DNA of 64,000 bases from Flavobacterium sp. 9R (GTDB lineage Bacteria; Bacteroidota; Bacteroidia; Flavobacteriales; Flavobacteriaceae), in assembly GCF_902506345.1 (NCBI RefSeq), contig NZ_LR733413.1, forward strand, positions 2,915,974-2,979,973, read 5' to 3'. Each line of letters starts with the position of its first letter. The first letter of the stretch is position 1. Both the position numbers and the translations under genes were made by a program. Positions 1 through 8,086 of the stretch are shown piece after piece. The notes beneath the pieces are model-generated. The model did no database searches, had not been told where the DNA came from, and worked only from the letters and a program-made list of their open reading frames with translations.

Positions 1-1135
1 GGCTAGCGAAATGCGGTTTGAAGAAGCACAGAAAATAAAGGAAAAAATTGAGGTTCTAGAAAATTACCAATCCCGTTCTACGATTGTCAATCCGAAAATT
101 ACGAATATCGATGTGTTTTCGATTGTTTCGGATGAAAGTGCGGCTTTTGTCAATTTCTTGCAAATTTCCCACGGTTCGATTATTCGTTCACATACGATGG
201 AAATCAAGAAGAAGTTAGCAGAAACGGATGAGGAGTTGTTAGAATTAGCCATTGTAGAACTTAGAGAACGCTTTCATTTATTGTCCAGAGAAGTTATAGT
301 TCCTTTCGCCATAGATTTGGGTGAAAACATCAAAATAACAGTGCCTCAATTGGGCGATAAAAAACAAATATTGGATTTGTCTATTCGCAACGCTAAGTTT
401 TATCGCATAGAACAGCTCAAACAATTGCAGATTGTCGACCCAGACCGTCACACCAATCGCATTATGGCGCAAATGCAAAAGGACTTGCGATTGCCTGTAG
501 AACCAAGGCATATCGAATGTTTTGATAATTCTAATATTCAAGGAACGAATCCTGTGTCGGCTTGTGTGGTTTTTAAAGATGGGAAGCCTAGCAAGAAAGA
601 TTACCGTCATTTTAATATCAAAACCGTCGAAGGGCCCGATGATTTTGCTTCGATGACTGAGGTGGTGTACCGACGATACAAACGATTATTGGACGAAAAA
701 GAACCTTTACCACAATTGATAATTATTGATGGAGGAAAAGGACAATTATCTGCGGCCTTAAAAAGTATTGATGAGCTAGGATTGAGAGGGAAAATCACCA
801 TCATTGGTATTGCCAAACGATTGGAAGAACTCTTTTTTCCAGGAGATTCCATCCCGTTGTATTTGGATAAAAAATCCGAAACATTAAAGGTGATTCAGCA
901 ATTGCGAAACGAAGCCCACCGATTCGGAATCACACATCATCGTGACAAACGAAGCAAAGCCGCTTTGAATTCTTCCATTGAAAGCATTCCAGGAATAGGC
1001 GAAAAAACAATGACAACTTTGATTCAACATTTCAAAAGTGTTAAAAGATTGCAAATGGCCACAGAAAAAGAAATTTCTGACGTTATAGGAGTGTCGAAAG
1101 CCAAAAAAATTTCCGACTTTTACAAGACAAAATAA
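1..1135 (+). CDS. uvrC: UvrABC system protein C (excinuclease subunit C), 3' part
   Basis: This is the C-terminal 60% or so of the UvrC nuclease subunit of nucleotide excision repair; the reading frame is open to the left edge, so the true start lies outside the window. What is left begins in the UVR motif (RFEEAQKIKEKIE) that contacts UvrB. The RNase H-like endonuclease domain follows, with the CFDNSN segment carrying a conserved catalytic Asp, and then DGGKGQL and HRFGITHHR, all typical of UvrC. A C-terminal helix-hairpin-helix pair (SIPGIGEKT, VIGVSKAK) should bind DNA. It acts in the cytoplasm and incises on both sides of bulky lesions. The patatin gene starts 20 bp downstream on the same strand, so the two may be co-transcribed. 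Identity is clear from the motifs; only the N-terminus is missing. Confidence 0.96.
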   Translation, partial: ASEMRFEEAQKIKEKIEVLENYQSRSTIVNPKITNIDVFSIVSDESAAFVNFLQISHGSIIRSHTMEIKKKLAETDEELLELAIVELRERFHLLSREVIVPFAIDLGENIKITVPQLGDKKQILDLSIRNAKFYRIEQLKQLQIVDPDRHTNRIMAQMQKDLRLPVEPRHIECFDNSNIQGTNPVSACVVFKDGKPSKKDYRHFNIKTVEGPDDFASMTEVVYRRYKRLLDEKEPLPQLIIIDGGKGQLSAALKSIDELGLRGKITIIGIAKRLEELFFPGDSIPLYLDKKSETLKVIQQLRNEAHRFGITHHRDKRSKAALNSSIESIPGIGEKTMTTLIQHFKSVKRLQMATEKEISDVIGVSKAKKISDFYKTK

Positions 1136-1155
1136 CGGTATAACATTTCCGATTT

Positions 1156-3357
1156 ATGAAGAAACTCTCGATTATCTTTATCTTATTACTTAGTAGTTTC
1201 TCATTATTTGCGCAAAGCCAAGACAAAAGACCAAAAATAGGTTTGGTATTGAGTGGTGGTGGCGCGAAAGGGTTTGCGCATATTGGGGTACTCAAAGTAC
1301 TCGAAGAAGCAGGAATCAAGATTGATTATATTGGGGGAACTAGTATGGGCGCAGTTATTGGTGGACTTTATGCATCAGGTTATACCGCCTCACAAATTGA
1401 TTCTATTTTTCAGAAAACTAATTTTGACGAATTGATTAATGATTATATTCCTCGAGCTTCAAAGAATTTTTATGAGAAAAGGAATGACGAGCTGTATGCT
1501 TTTGTATTGCCTTTTAATAAATTTAGAGTTGGAATTCCTGAGGCGCTTTCTAAAGGAATGTATAATTTCAATTTGCTGACCAGATTAACTAGGAATGTAA
1601 AAGACGTAAAAGACTTCAATCAACTTCCTATTCCCTTTTTATGTATAGCTACCGATATTGAGACCGGTGAACAAGTGTTACTCAATAAAGGTAATTTGGC
1701 TCAGGCAATGTTGGCCAGTTCGGCTTTTCCTTCGTTGTTTTCTCCTGTAGAGATTGATGGTAAATTGCTTATCGATGGTGGTGTTGTAAATAATTATCCA
1801 GTTGATGAGGTGCTTAAATTAGGCGCCGATATTATCATTGGTGTAGATGTACAAGATGGTCTAAAAGACCGAACACTATTGAGAGATGCTACCAAAATAT
1901 TGGTACAGATTAGCAATCTCAATATGATTGATCGAATGAAAGACAATGTAAAAAAAACAACTATTTATATTAAACCAGATATCAAAGAGTATGGTGTGAT
2001 TTCTTTTGATAAAGGCCGTGAGATTATCACAAAAGGAGAAGAGGCGACCTTTGCTGTCTATGAAGCATTAAAAAAATTAGTTCCAGAAAACAGTGCTTAT
2101 CATAAACCTAAATTGCAGATTGTTTCTGATAGTGTTTTTGTTTCCGAAGTAAAGGTAAACGAATTGAAAAACTTCACGAAAGCATATGTAAAAGGAAAAT
2201 TACGATTTAAAGAAGGAACCACAATAACCTACGAAAAGCTACAAAGTGGAATAAATAATATTAAAGCAACAGAAAACTTTAGTGCCATTAACTATACATT
2301 AGAACCTAACGGATATGGAGAAACATTAAATATAAGTCTAAAAGAAGACCCTTTGAAAACGTTCTTAAAGTTTGGGTTACACTACGACGGCTTGTACAAA
2401 AGTGCCGTTTTGGCTAATATCAGCCAGAAAAATCTTTTCTTCAAAAATGATAATGCCTCTTTGGATTTGATTATTGGAGACAACTTGCGCTATAATTTAG
2501 ATTATTATGTGGATAATGGTTTTAATATTAGTTTTGGTTTTAAATCTACTTTTGCTCAGTTCAATCGAAACGTGGCAAATTCCATTCAGCCAGGCGGAAT
2601 TGTTGGAGGGGATATTTCACTAATTAATATTGATTTTAAAGATTGGACAAATCAGGCGTATTTTCAATCCGTTTTTGTTCAGAAATTCTTGATTGGTGCG
2701 GGTTTAGAATATAAGCATCTGCAAATTGTGCCTATTACAATCGCAAAAAATTCTCCGGATATTGACAATAATAATTATGTAAGTGCTTTTGGATATTTAA
2801 AATATGATGCATTTGATAATAAATATTTCCCAACAAAAGGATGGTCTTTTTCGAGTGATATTCATACCTATTTGATGTCATCTAATAATAGTGGATTTAA
2901 CCCATTCACTATTCTTAAAGCCGATTTTTCTGTGGCTTTTAAAATTTTACCCAAACTCGTTTTTAAGTTTCAAACAGATGCTGGGTTTAGTGTTGGAGAA
3001 GAAAGTGTGCCTTTCTTTAATTTTGTTTTAGGAGGATATGGCTTTAATGCAATAAACAATTTTAAACCCTTCTATGGATATGATTTTTTAAGTATCGGAG
3101 GGAATAGTTATATAAAGACATCCGGAACTTTAGATTATGAGTTTTACAAAAAAAATCATTTTAATTTTTCGGCAAACTTTGCCAATTTAGGGAATGATAT
3201 TTTTAGTAGTTTGGACTGGTTTTCTATACCAGAATTATCAGGATATGCAGTAGGTTATGGTTTGGATACGATTATAGGCCCTGTTGAGGTGAAGTATTCA
3301 TGGTCTCCAGAGACCCCAAGTGGCTATACTTGGTTTAGTATAGGATATGTATTTTAA
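1156..3357 (+). CDS. patatin-like phospholipase fused to an outer-membrane beta-barrel
   Basis: A 733-residue secreted protein: signal peptide (about residues 1-20, ending LFAQ), a patatin phospholipase domain (about 27-310), a POTRA-like linker (about 320-400) and a C-terminal Omp85/D15-type beta-barrel ending in an aromatic residue (GYVF). The patatin catalytic elements are all visible: oxyanion loop GGGAKG (34-39), nucleophile motif GTSMG with Ser63, and the dyad Asp207 in DGG. This architecture is that of PlpD-type (type Vd) autotransporters, in which the barrel carries its own lipase to the cell surface. In Bacteroidota the passenger is often kept as one polypeptide. Expected role: lipid acyl hydrolysis at the outer membrane or outside the cell; the substrate cannot be inferred. 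It lies 20 bp after uvrC. Confidence 0.9.
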   Translation: MKKLSIIFILLLSSFSLFAQSQDKRPKIGLVLSGGGAKGFAHIGVLKVLEEAGIKIDYIGGTSMGAVIGGLYASGYTASQIDSIFQKTNFDELINDYIPRASKNFYEKRNDELYAFVLPFNKFRVGIPEALSKGMYNFNLLTRLTRNVKDVKDFNQLPIPFLCIATDIETGEQVLLNKGNLAQAMLASSAFPSLFSPVEIDGKLLIDGGVVNNYPVDEVLKLGADIIIGVDVQDGLKDRTLLRDATKILVQISNLNMIDRMKDNVKKTTIYIKPDIKEYGVISFDKGREIITKGEEATFAVYEALKKLVPENSAYHKPKLQIVSDSVFVSEVKVNELKNFTKAYVKGKLRFKEGTTITYEKLQSGINNIKATENFSAINYTLEPNGYGETLNISLKEDPLKTFLKFGLHYDGLYKSAVLANISQKNLFFKNDNASLDLIIGDNLRYNLDYYVDNGFNISFGFKSTFAQFNRNVANSIQPGGIVGGDISLINIDFKDWTNQAYFQSVFVQKFLIGAGLEYKHLQIVPITIAKNSPDIDNNNYVSAFGYLKYDAFDNKYFPTKGWSFSSDIHTYLMSSNNSGFNPFTILKADFSVAFKILPKLVFKFQTDAGFSVGEESVPFFNFVLGGYGFNAINNFKPFYGYDFLSIGGNSYIKTSGTLDYEFYKKNHFNFSANFANLGNDIFSSLDWFSIPELSGYAVGYGLDTIIGPVEVKYSWSPETPSGYTWFSIGYVF

Positions 3358-3514
3358 TCGTAAATTATATCAAAAAAAATTACGACATTTGCTTTCATGA
3401 AAACAAAATGGCAAGGTTTATTAGATTATCTGCAATTTCTTATTAAAAGAAATCCAGAATGATTGCACTATTTTTTAAGGAATACAATTAGGTTGAATCT
3501 AAATTTTTTAAAAA

Positions 3515-4672
3515 ATGCCAATATATCATAAACTAGGAGATTTTCCTCAAAAACGCCACGTACAATTCGAGAAACCTGATGGGGGATTGTATTACGAGCA
3601 ACTATTCGGTACCGAGGGTTTTCACGGTCATTCGTCACTATTATATCATGTACACAGACCTACTCAGGTCAAAGAAATACTAAATTCGTATTCGGTAGAA
3701 CCCAAAATTGCTATCGGTAAAAACATCAAATCGTTATTGCTAAAAGGGTTTGAATTGTTACCCGAAAATGATTTCTTAGAAAGCCGCAAACCTATGTTAG
3801 TCAATAAAGATTGTACCATTGGTTTAGCCGCTCCAACAGCATCCTTGCGCTCTTATTTTTATAAAAATGCCGATGCCGATGAAATGATTTTCATCCACAA
3901 AGGAAGCGGAACCCTAAGAACGATGATGGGTAATATTCCTTTTGAATATGGAGACTATCTCATCATACCTCGCGGAATGATTTATCAAATCGATTTTGAT
4001 ACTACTGAGAATCGCTTGTTTTATGTTGAATCTTTCGCGCCTTTTTATACACCAAAACGATATAAAAACGAATCGGGTCAGCATTTAGAGCACGCTCCTT
4101 TTTGTGAACGCGATTTCAAATTGCCAATAGCCTTAGAAACGCACGACGAAAAAGGAGATTTCTTAATCAAAATCAAAAAAGAAGGGATGATGCACGAGGT
4201 GGTATATGCCACGCATCCTTTTGATGTTATTGGTTGGGATGGCTATAACTTTCCTTATGGCTTTAGCATCCACAACTTCGAGCCCATAACTGGTCGCGTG
4301 CACCAACCACCACCAGTACACCAAACCTTCGAGACGGCTACTTTTGTAGTGTGTTCTTTCGTGCCTCGTTTGTACGATTACCATCCAAAAGCCATTCCTG
4401 CGCCTTACAATCACAGCAACATCGATAGCGATGAGGTATTGTATTATGTAGATGGCGATTTTATGAGCCGTAATAATATCGAACAAGGTCACATCACTTT
4501 GCATCCAAAAGGAATTCCTCACGGGCCAGCACCAGGAGCTATGGAACGAAGCATTGGTCAAACCATCACACAAGAATTAGCCGTAATGGTCGATACGTTT
4601 CGCCCTTTGATGGTTACCGAAGAAGCGATGGGTCTTGATGACGGACAGTACTACAAATCTTGGGTAGAGTAA
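3515..4672 (+). CDS. hmgA: homogentisate 1,2-dioxygenase
   Basis: Opens the aromatic ring of homogentisate to give maleylacetoacetate in tyrosine and phenylalanine breakdown. The protein is a 385-residue cupin-type dioxygenase, shorter than the ~430-residue animal enzyme and similar to the bacterial short form. The N-terminal signature (YYEQLFGTEGF, HRPTQ) and the C-terminal iron site are present: by analogy His300, Glu307 and His336 are the likely iron ligands (NHSNIDSDE and KGIPHGP). The next gene is 4-hydroxyphenylpyruvate dioxygenase, which makes the substrate, so the two form a catabolic pair; a structured repeat element sits in the 150-bp gap between them. The ATG at 3515 is the only start in keeping with the conserved N-terminus. 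Confidence 0.93.
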   Translation: MPIYHKLGDFPQKRHVQFEKPDGGLYYEQLFGTEGFHGHSSLLYHVHRPTQVKEILNSYSVEPKIAIGKNIKSLLLKGFELLPENDFLESRKPMLVNKDCTIGLAAPTASLRSYFYKNADADEMIFIHKGSGTLRTMMGNIPFEYGDYLIIPRGMIYQIDFDTTENRLFYVESFAPFYTPKRYKNESGQHLEHAPFCERDFKLPIALETHDEKGDFLIKIKKEGMMHEVVYATHPFDVIGWDGYNFPYGFSIHNFEPITGRVHQPPPVHQTFETATFVVCSFVPRLYDYHPKAIPAPYNHSNIDSDEVLYYVDGDFMSRNNIEQGHITLHPKGIPHGPAPGAMERSIGQTITQELAVMVDTFRPLMVTEEAMGLDDGQYYKSWVE

Positions 4673-4691
4673 AAAATAATTAAAAAAATAA

Positions 4692-4768
4692 GGAGCTATT
4701 TCCTGCTGTACGCTATATCTGTGGCTCCGAACCCCGGAGCCACAGGATGCCGCTTCCATCAGGGCTAG
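4692..4768 (-). ncRNA. dispersed structured element, copy 1 (between hmgA and hpd)
   Basis: One of four intergenic copies in this window of an ~80-bp element. On the plus strand it begins GGAGCTATTTCC and ends CAGGGCTAG; these flanks are nearly identical to copy 2 at 40032. The middle is a perfect 10-bp inverted repeat (4719-4728 with 4736-4745, CTGTGGCTCC/GGAGCCACAG) whose sequence is unrelated to the other copies. In the probable sense direction (minus strand) CCTG near the 5' end can pair with CAGG near the 3' end. Strand is inferred from wobble and G-A mismatches in copies 3 and 4. It may be the Rfam Flavo-1 RNA, but this is from memory and was not checked. Confidence 0.6.
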
Positions 4769-4822
4769 ACTTTCAACTAATCAACAACATTTTCGGAATC
4801 ACCGAAACAAATAATATATACA

Positions 4823-5983
4823 ATGGCAAAAGAAGTACAATCAGTAGAATACGGACTAGAGAAAATATTTGAAGGAGCACAAGATTTCCTTCCATTAATG
4901 GGAACTGATTACGTAGAATTTTATGTGGGTAACGCTAAACAAGCGGCTCATTTTTATAAAACAGCTTTCGGATTTCAATCGCACGCGTATTGCGGTTTAG
5001 AAACAGGCTCAAGGGACAAAGTTTCTTATGTGCTAAAACAAGACAAAATCCGTTTGGTGTTGACTACCGCTCTTACTAGTGAATCCCCAATTGGTGAACA
5101 CGTAAAAAAACACGGCGATGGGGTAAAAATCGTGGCGCTTTGGGTAGAAGATGCTCGTAAATCTTTTGAAGAAACCACCAAGCGTGGCGCAAAAGTATAT
5201 ATGGAACCTACCGTAGAAAAAGACGAATTTGGAGAAGTAGTTCGCGCTGGAATTTATACTTATGGCGAAACCGTACATATGTTTGTAGAGCGTAAAAACT
5301 ACACAGGTGCTTTTCTTCCAGGATTTGTAGAATGGAAATCGGACTACAACCCAACTTCTGTTGGTTTAAAGTACATAGACCATATGGTAGGAAATGTGGG
5401 GTGGAACCAAATGAATGTTTGGGTAAAATGGTACGAAGACGTTATGGGATTTGTGAATTTCCTTTCTTTTGATGACAAACAAATCCATACCGAGTATTCT
5501 GCTTTGATGAGTAAAGTAATGAGTAATGGTAACGGAAGAATTAAATTCCCAATCAACGAACCAGCGAAAGGAAACAAGCGTTCACAAATTGAAGAATATT
5601 TAGATTTTTATGAAGGAGCAGGCGTGCAGCACATTGCCATTGCTACCGATGATATTATTACTACTGTTACTGAGCTTAGAGCTCGTGGTGTAGAATTTTT
5701 GTCAGCGCCACCTCATGCCTATTACCAAGCCATTCCAGAACGTTTGGGTGAGCATATGAGTATGATGAAAGAGGATTTAGCCGTTATCGAAAAGTTAGCC
5801 ATCATGGTCGATGCTGATGAAGATGGGTATTTATTACAAATCTTTACCAAGCCAGTTGAGGACCGTCCTACCTTGTTTTTTGAGATTATTCAGCGAATGG
5901 GAGCCAAAGGATTTGGTGCAGGTAATTTCAAAGCTTTATTCGAATCTATTGAAAGAGAGCAAAAATTGCGAGGAACGTTGTAA
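4823..5983 (+). CDS. hpd: 4-hydroxyphenylpyruvate dioxygenase
   Basis: Converts 4-hydroxyphenylpyruvate to homogentisate, the step before hmgA in tyrosine degradation. The 386-residue protein has the two vicinal-oxygen-chelate domains of the family (about 27-160 and 180-345). The iron triad is visible as His187 (YIDHMVGN), His270 (GVQHIAIATDD) and Glu354 (LFFEIIQRMG), and the C-terminal GFGAGNFKALF segment that closes over the active site is intact. Cytoplasmic. It follows hmgA on the same strand after a 150-bp gap holding repeat copy 1. No terminator is evident directly after the stop. Confidence 0.95.
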   Translation: MAKEVQSVEYGLEKIFEGAQDFLPLMGTDYVEFYVGNAKQAAHFYKTAFGFQSHAYCGLETGSRDKVSYVLKQDKIRLVLTTALTSESPIGEHVKKHGDGVKIVALWVEDARKSFEETTKRGAKVYMEPTVEKDEFGEVVRAGIYTYGETVHMFVERKNYTGAFLPGFVEWKSDYNPTSVGLKYIDHMVGNVGWNQMNVWVKWYEDVMGFVNFLSFDDKQIHTEYSALMSKVMSNGNGRIKFPINEPAKGNKRSQIEEYLDFYEGAGVQHIAIATDDIITTVTELRARGVEFLSAPPHAYYQAIPERLGEHMSMMKEDLAVIEKLAIMVDADEDGYLLQIFTKPVEDRPTLFFEIIQRMGAKGFGAGNFKALFESIEREQKLRGTL

Positions 5984-6106
5984 AATTAAGTTTTTTTTGC
6001 ATTATCAAAAAAAATAACTAAACCAAAAGCTAATTTTTTGCAAATGTTGTGTTAAACTCAATTTTTACGCAAAAAAATATGGATTTGTGTTTTACCTTTG
6101 TACTCA

Positions 6107-6217
6107 CAAATGAAAGGGGTGGTTTCCTTTCATGGGTATTATAAATTTCATAATTTATAGTTTTTTGGTTAGTTAATAGCATAAAAACTCAGTCATTAAT
6201 TTGACTGGGTTTTTTTG
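6107..6217 (+). ncRNA. candidate ~110-nt small RNA with three hairpins and its own terminator
   Basis: A stand-alone transcription unit is suggested by a good -7 element TACCTTTG at 6093-6100 and a Rho-independent terminator at its other end. Three stem-loops follow in order: ATGAAAGG 6110-6117 with CCTTTCAT 6126-6133; TATAAATT 6140-6147 with AATTTATA 6152-6159 around a TCAT loop; and AACTCAGTCA 6186-6195 with TGACTGGGTT 6202-6211 (one G-U pair) followed by a T run. There is no reading frame of note. No convincing -33 TTG is seen at the expected distance. It lies between hpd and the DUF3108 gene. It could instead be a long structured leader attenuating the downstream gene. Function unknown. 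Confidence 0.5.
6186..6216 (+). terminator. Rho-independent terminator upstream of the DUF3108 gene
   Basis: Ten-pair stem (6186-6195 with 6202-6211, one G-U) with a 6-nt loop and a run of seven T. It ends the candidate small RNA and lies 62 bp before the start of the DUF3108 gene. Confidence 0.75.
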
Positions 6218-6278
6218 TTTTAATACATTTGGAATCATTTTTGCCAAAAGAATCTCTAAAAAGCTCAAATTTTACATA

Positions 6279-7052
6279 ATGAGAAAATTAATACTCCTCT
6301 TTTTGTTGGCCTTAACAGTTAGCTTTGATTCTCAGGACACTTCAGCATTCGATGCTGGTGAATGGTTTAAATTCCGAATACATTATGGTTTTGTAAATGC
6401 AGGTTATGCTACATTAGAAGTAAAAGATGCAGTCATCAATCAAAAATCCGTTTACCATGTTATAGGTAAGGGATACACTACCGGAATGTCTCGTTTCTTT
6501 TTCAAAGTGGATGATTTATACGAAAGTTATTTCGATAAAGAAACCGGTTATCCTTATCAATTTGTTCGAAAAATAGACGAAGGCGGTTATACCAAAAATC
6601 AAGAAGGTTTTTTTAATCAAGCTACCAATAAAGTGTTAGTCAAAGATTATAAACACAAAAACGAAAAAACATTTTCATTTCCCAAGGGCACACAAGACAT
6701 TGTTTCTACTTTTTATTATCTTAGAAATTACCCCACAATCGACAAATTAAAAGTGGGGGAATCTGTTGCGATTGATATGTTTTTTGACAATGAAACTACA
6801 AAGTTTAAGTTAAAATTCTTAGGTCGTGAAGATATTACAACTAAATTTGGCGTGATTTCAGCAATGATATTTCGCCCTTTAGTGCAATCTGGCCGTGTTT
6901 TTAAAGAGAAAGAGAGTTTAACGGTTTGGATTTCAAATGATCAAAATAAAATTCCTTTACGAATCAAAGCAGAACTAGCAGTTGGGTCTATCAAAGCTGA
7001 TTTGGATGCCTACAAAGGATTAAAGCATCCCTTTAAAATAAAAGCAAAATAG
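6279..7052 (+). CDS. DUF3108 domain-containing exported protein
   Basis: A 257-residue protein with a signal peptide (MRKLILLFLLALTVSF) followed by a DUF3108-type domain (FDAGEWFKFRIHYGFVNAGYA, then YESYFDKETGYPYQFVRKI). The longer open frame begins at a TTG at 6201 inside a terminator hairpin, so the ATG at 6279, which begins a clean signal peptide, is chosen. DUF3108 proteins are predicted periplasmic or outer-membrane-associated beta-rich proteins; no biochemical role is established. The stop codon is one base from the start of kynA, so the two are probably translationally coupled or at least co-transcribed. It is often found beside tryptophan dioxygenase and an M23 peptidase in flavobacteria (recollection, not checked). 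Confidence 0.8.
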   Translation: MRKLILLFLLALTVSFDSQDTSAFDAGEWFKFRIHYGFVNAGYATLEVKDAVINQKSVYHVIGKGYTTGMSRFFFKVDDLYESYFDKETGYPYQFVRKIDEGGYTKNQEGFFNQATNKVLVKDYKHKNEKTFSFPKGTQDIVSTFYYLRNYPTIDKLKVGESVAIDMFFDNETTKFKLKFLGREDITTKFGVISAMIFRPLVQSGRVFKEKESLTVWISNDQNKIPLRIKAELAVGSIKADLDAYKGLKHPFKIKAK

Positions 7053-7053
7053 A

Positions 7054-7989
7054 ATGAATCTTAAAGATAATACCTCTTCATTATTAGAACAACTCGATCA
7101 AAAATTTAAAGCAATAGATCAAAAAACAACCACTCATTTGGAAGGTCTTTTGTGGTCTAAACCCATTACCTATTGGGATTATATTCAAACGGATGCATTG
7201 TTGAATCTGCAAACCCAGCGCACGACTTTACCTGACGAAATGGTTTTTATTATGTACCATCAGGTCAATGAATTGTTGTTCAAAATGATTCTTTGGGAAA
7301 TGCAACAAATCTCTTATTGTGAACAGATAGAAACCTCTTTTTTTACGGAGAGATTAATGAGAATTAGTCGTTATTTCACTATGCTGACAACTTCATTCGA
7401 TATTATGGGTGACGGAATGGAAGTAGAGCAGTACATGAAATTTAGAAATACGTTGACACCAGCTAGTGGTTTTCAAAGCGCCCAATACCGAATGATTGAA
7501 TTTGCATCAACAGATCTAATTAATTTAATCGACGCGAGATTTCGTGCTACTATTGATCGTAATACTCCTTATGAACATGCTTTCGAACATTTATATTGGC
7601 AAGCGGCTGGAAAAGATCATAAAACAGGCGAGAAATCCTATCTATTACAAGAGTTTGAGCGTAAATATAAGTCTTCTTTCCTTACTCAAATGAAGGAGTA
7701 CAATACCATCAATCTTTGGCAGAAATTCAAACAATTGCCAGATGAAGCTCAGCAAGATCCTGCTTTAATCAAGGCTATGAGAGAGTATGATTATACGGTA
7801 AATGTTACTTGGGTAATGCAACATTTAAATACAGCCAAAAAGTATATTGAGTCCAGTGGATTCGGAGATGGAGAAGCTACAGGTGGAAGTGATTGGAAAA
7901 AATACATGCATCCAAAGTATCAAAGACGTATATTTTTTCCTGAATTATGGAGCACAGAGGAATTAGCCAATTGGGGAGTTGAATTATAA
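7054..7989 (+). CDS. kynA: tryptophan 2,3-dioxygenase
   Basis: Haem enzyme that opens the indole ring of L-tryptophan to N-formylkynurenine, the first step of the kynurenine pathway. The 311-residue protein has the family's helical core: FIMYHQVNELLFKMILWEM near residues 65-85, and SGFQSAQYRMIEF near 140, where substrate- and haem-contacting residues lie. The C-terminal segment GGSDWKKYMHP is the conserved loop GGxxG/S-type that binds substrate carboxylate. Cytoplasmic. Start ATG is one base after the DUF3108 stop. With hpd and hmgA nearby, the strain can use aromatic amino acids. No other kynurenine genes are in the window. Confidence 0.93.
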   Translation: MNLKDNTSSLLEQLDQKFKAIDQKTTTHLEGLLWSKPITYWDYIQTDALLNLQTQRTTLPDEMVFIMYHQVNELLFKMILWEMQQISYCEQIETSFFTERLMRISRYFTMLTTSFDIMGDGMEVEQYMKFRNTLTPASGFQSAQYRMIEFASTDLINLIDARFRATIDRNTPYEHAFEHLYWQAAGKDHKTGEKSYLLQEFERKYKSSFLTQMKEYNTINLWQKFKQLPDEAQQDPALIKAMREYDYTVNVTWVMQHLNTAKKYIESSGFGDGEATGGSDWKKYMHPKYQRRIFFPELWSTEELANWGVEL

Positions 7990-8086
7990 TTGTATATTTA
8001 AAACGTAGAAGTTTCTTTGATTTTATAAAAGCCAATCATATTGCCTTGATTAAAGAATTAAAATAATAGAATAAAAAAGTAGTATA

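Noticed and set aside
4163..4573. Minus-strand frame of 136 codons in hmgA
   Set aside because: Antisense to conserved hmgA segments including the iron ligands.
4577..4759. Minus-strand frame of 60 codons across repeat copy 1
   Set aside because: Half is antisense to hmgA and half is the structured element.
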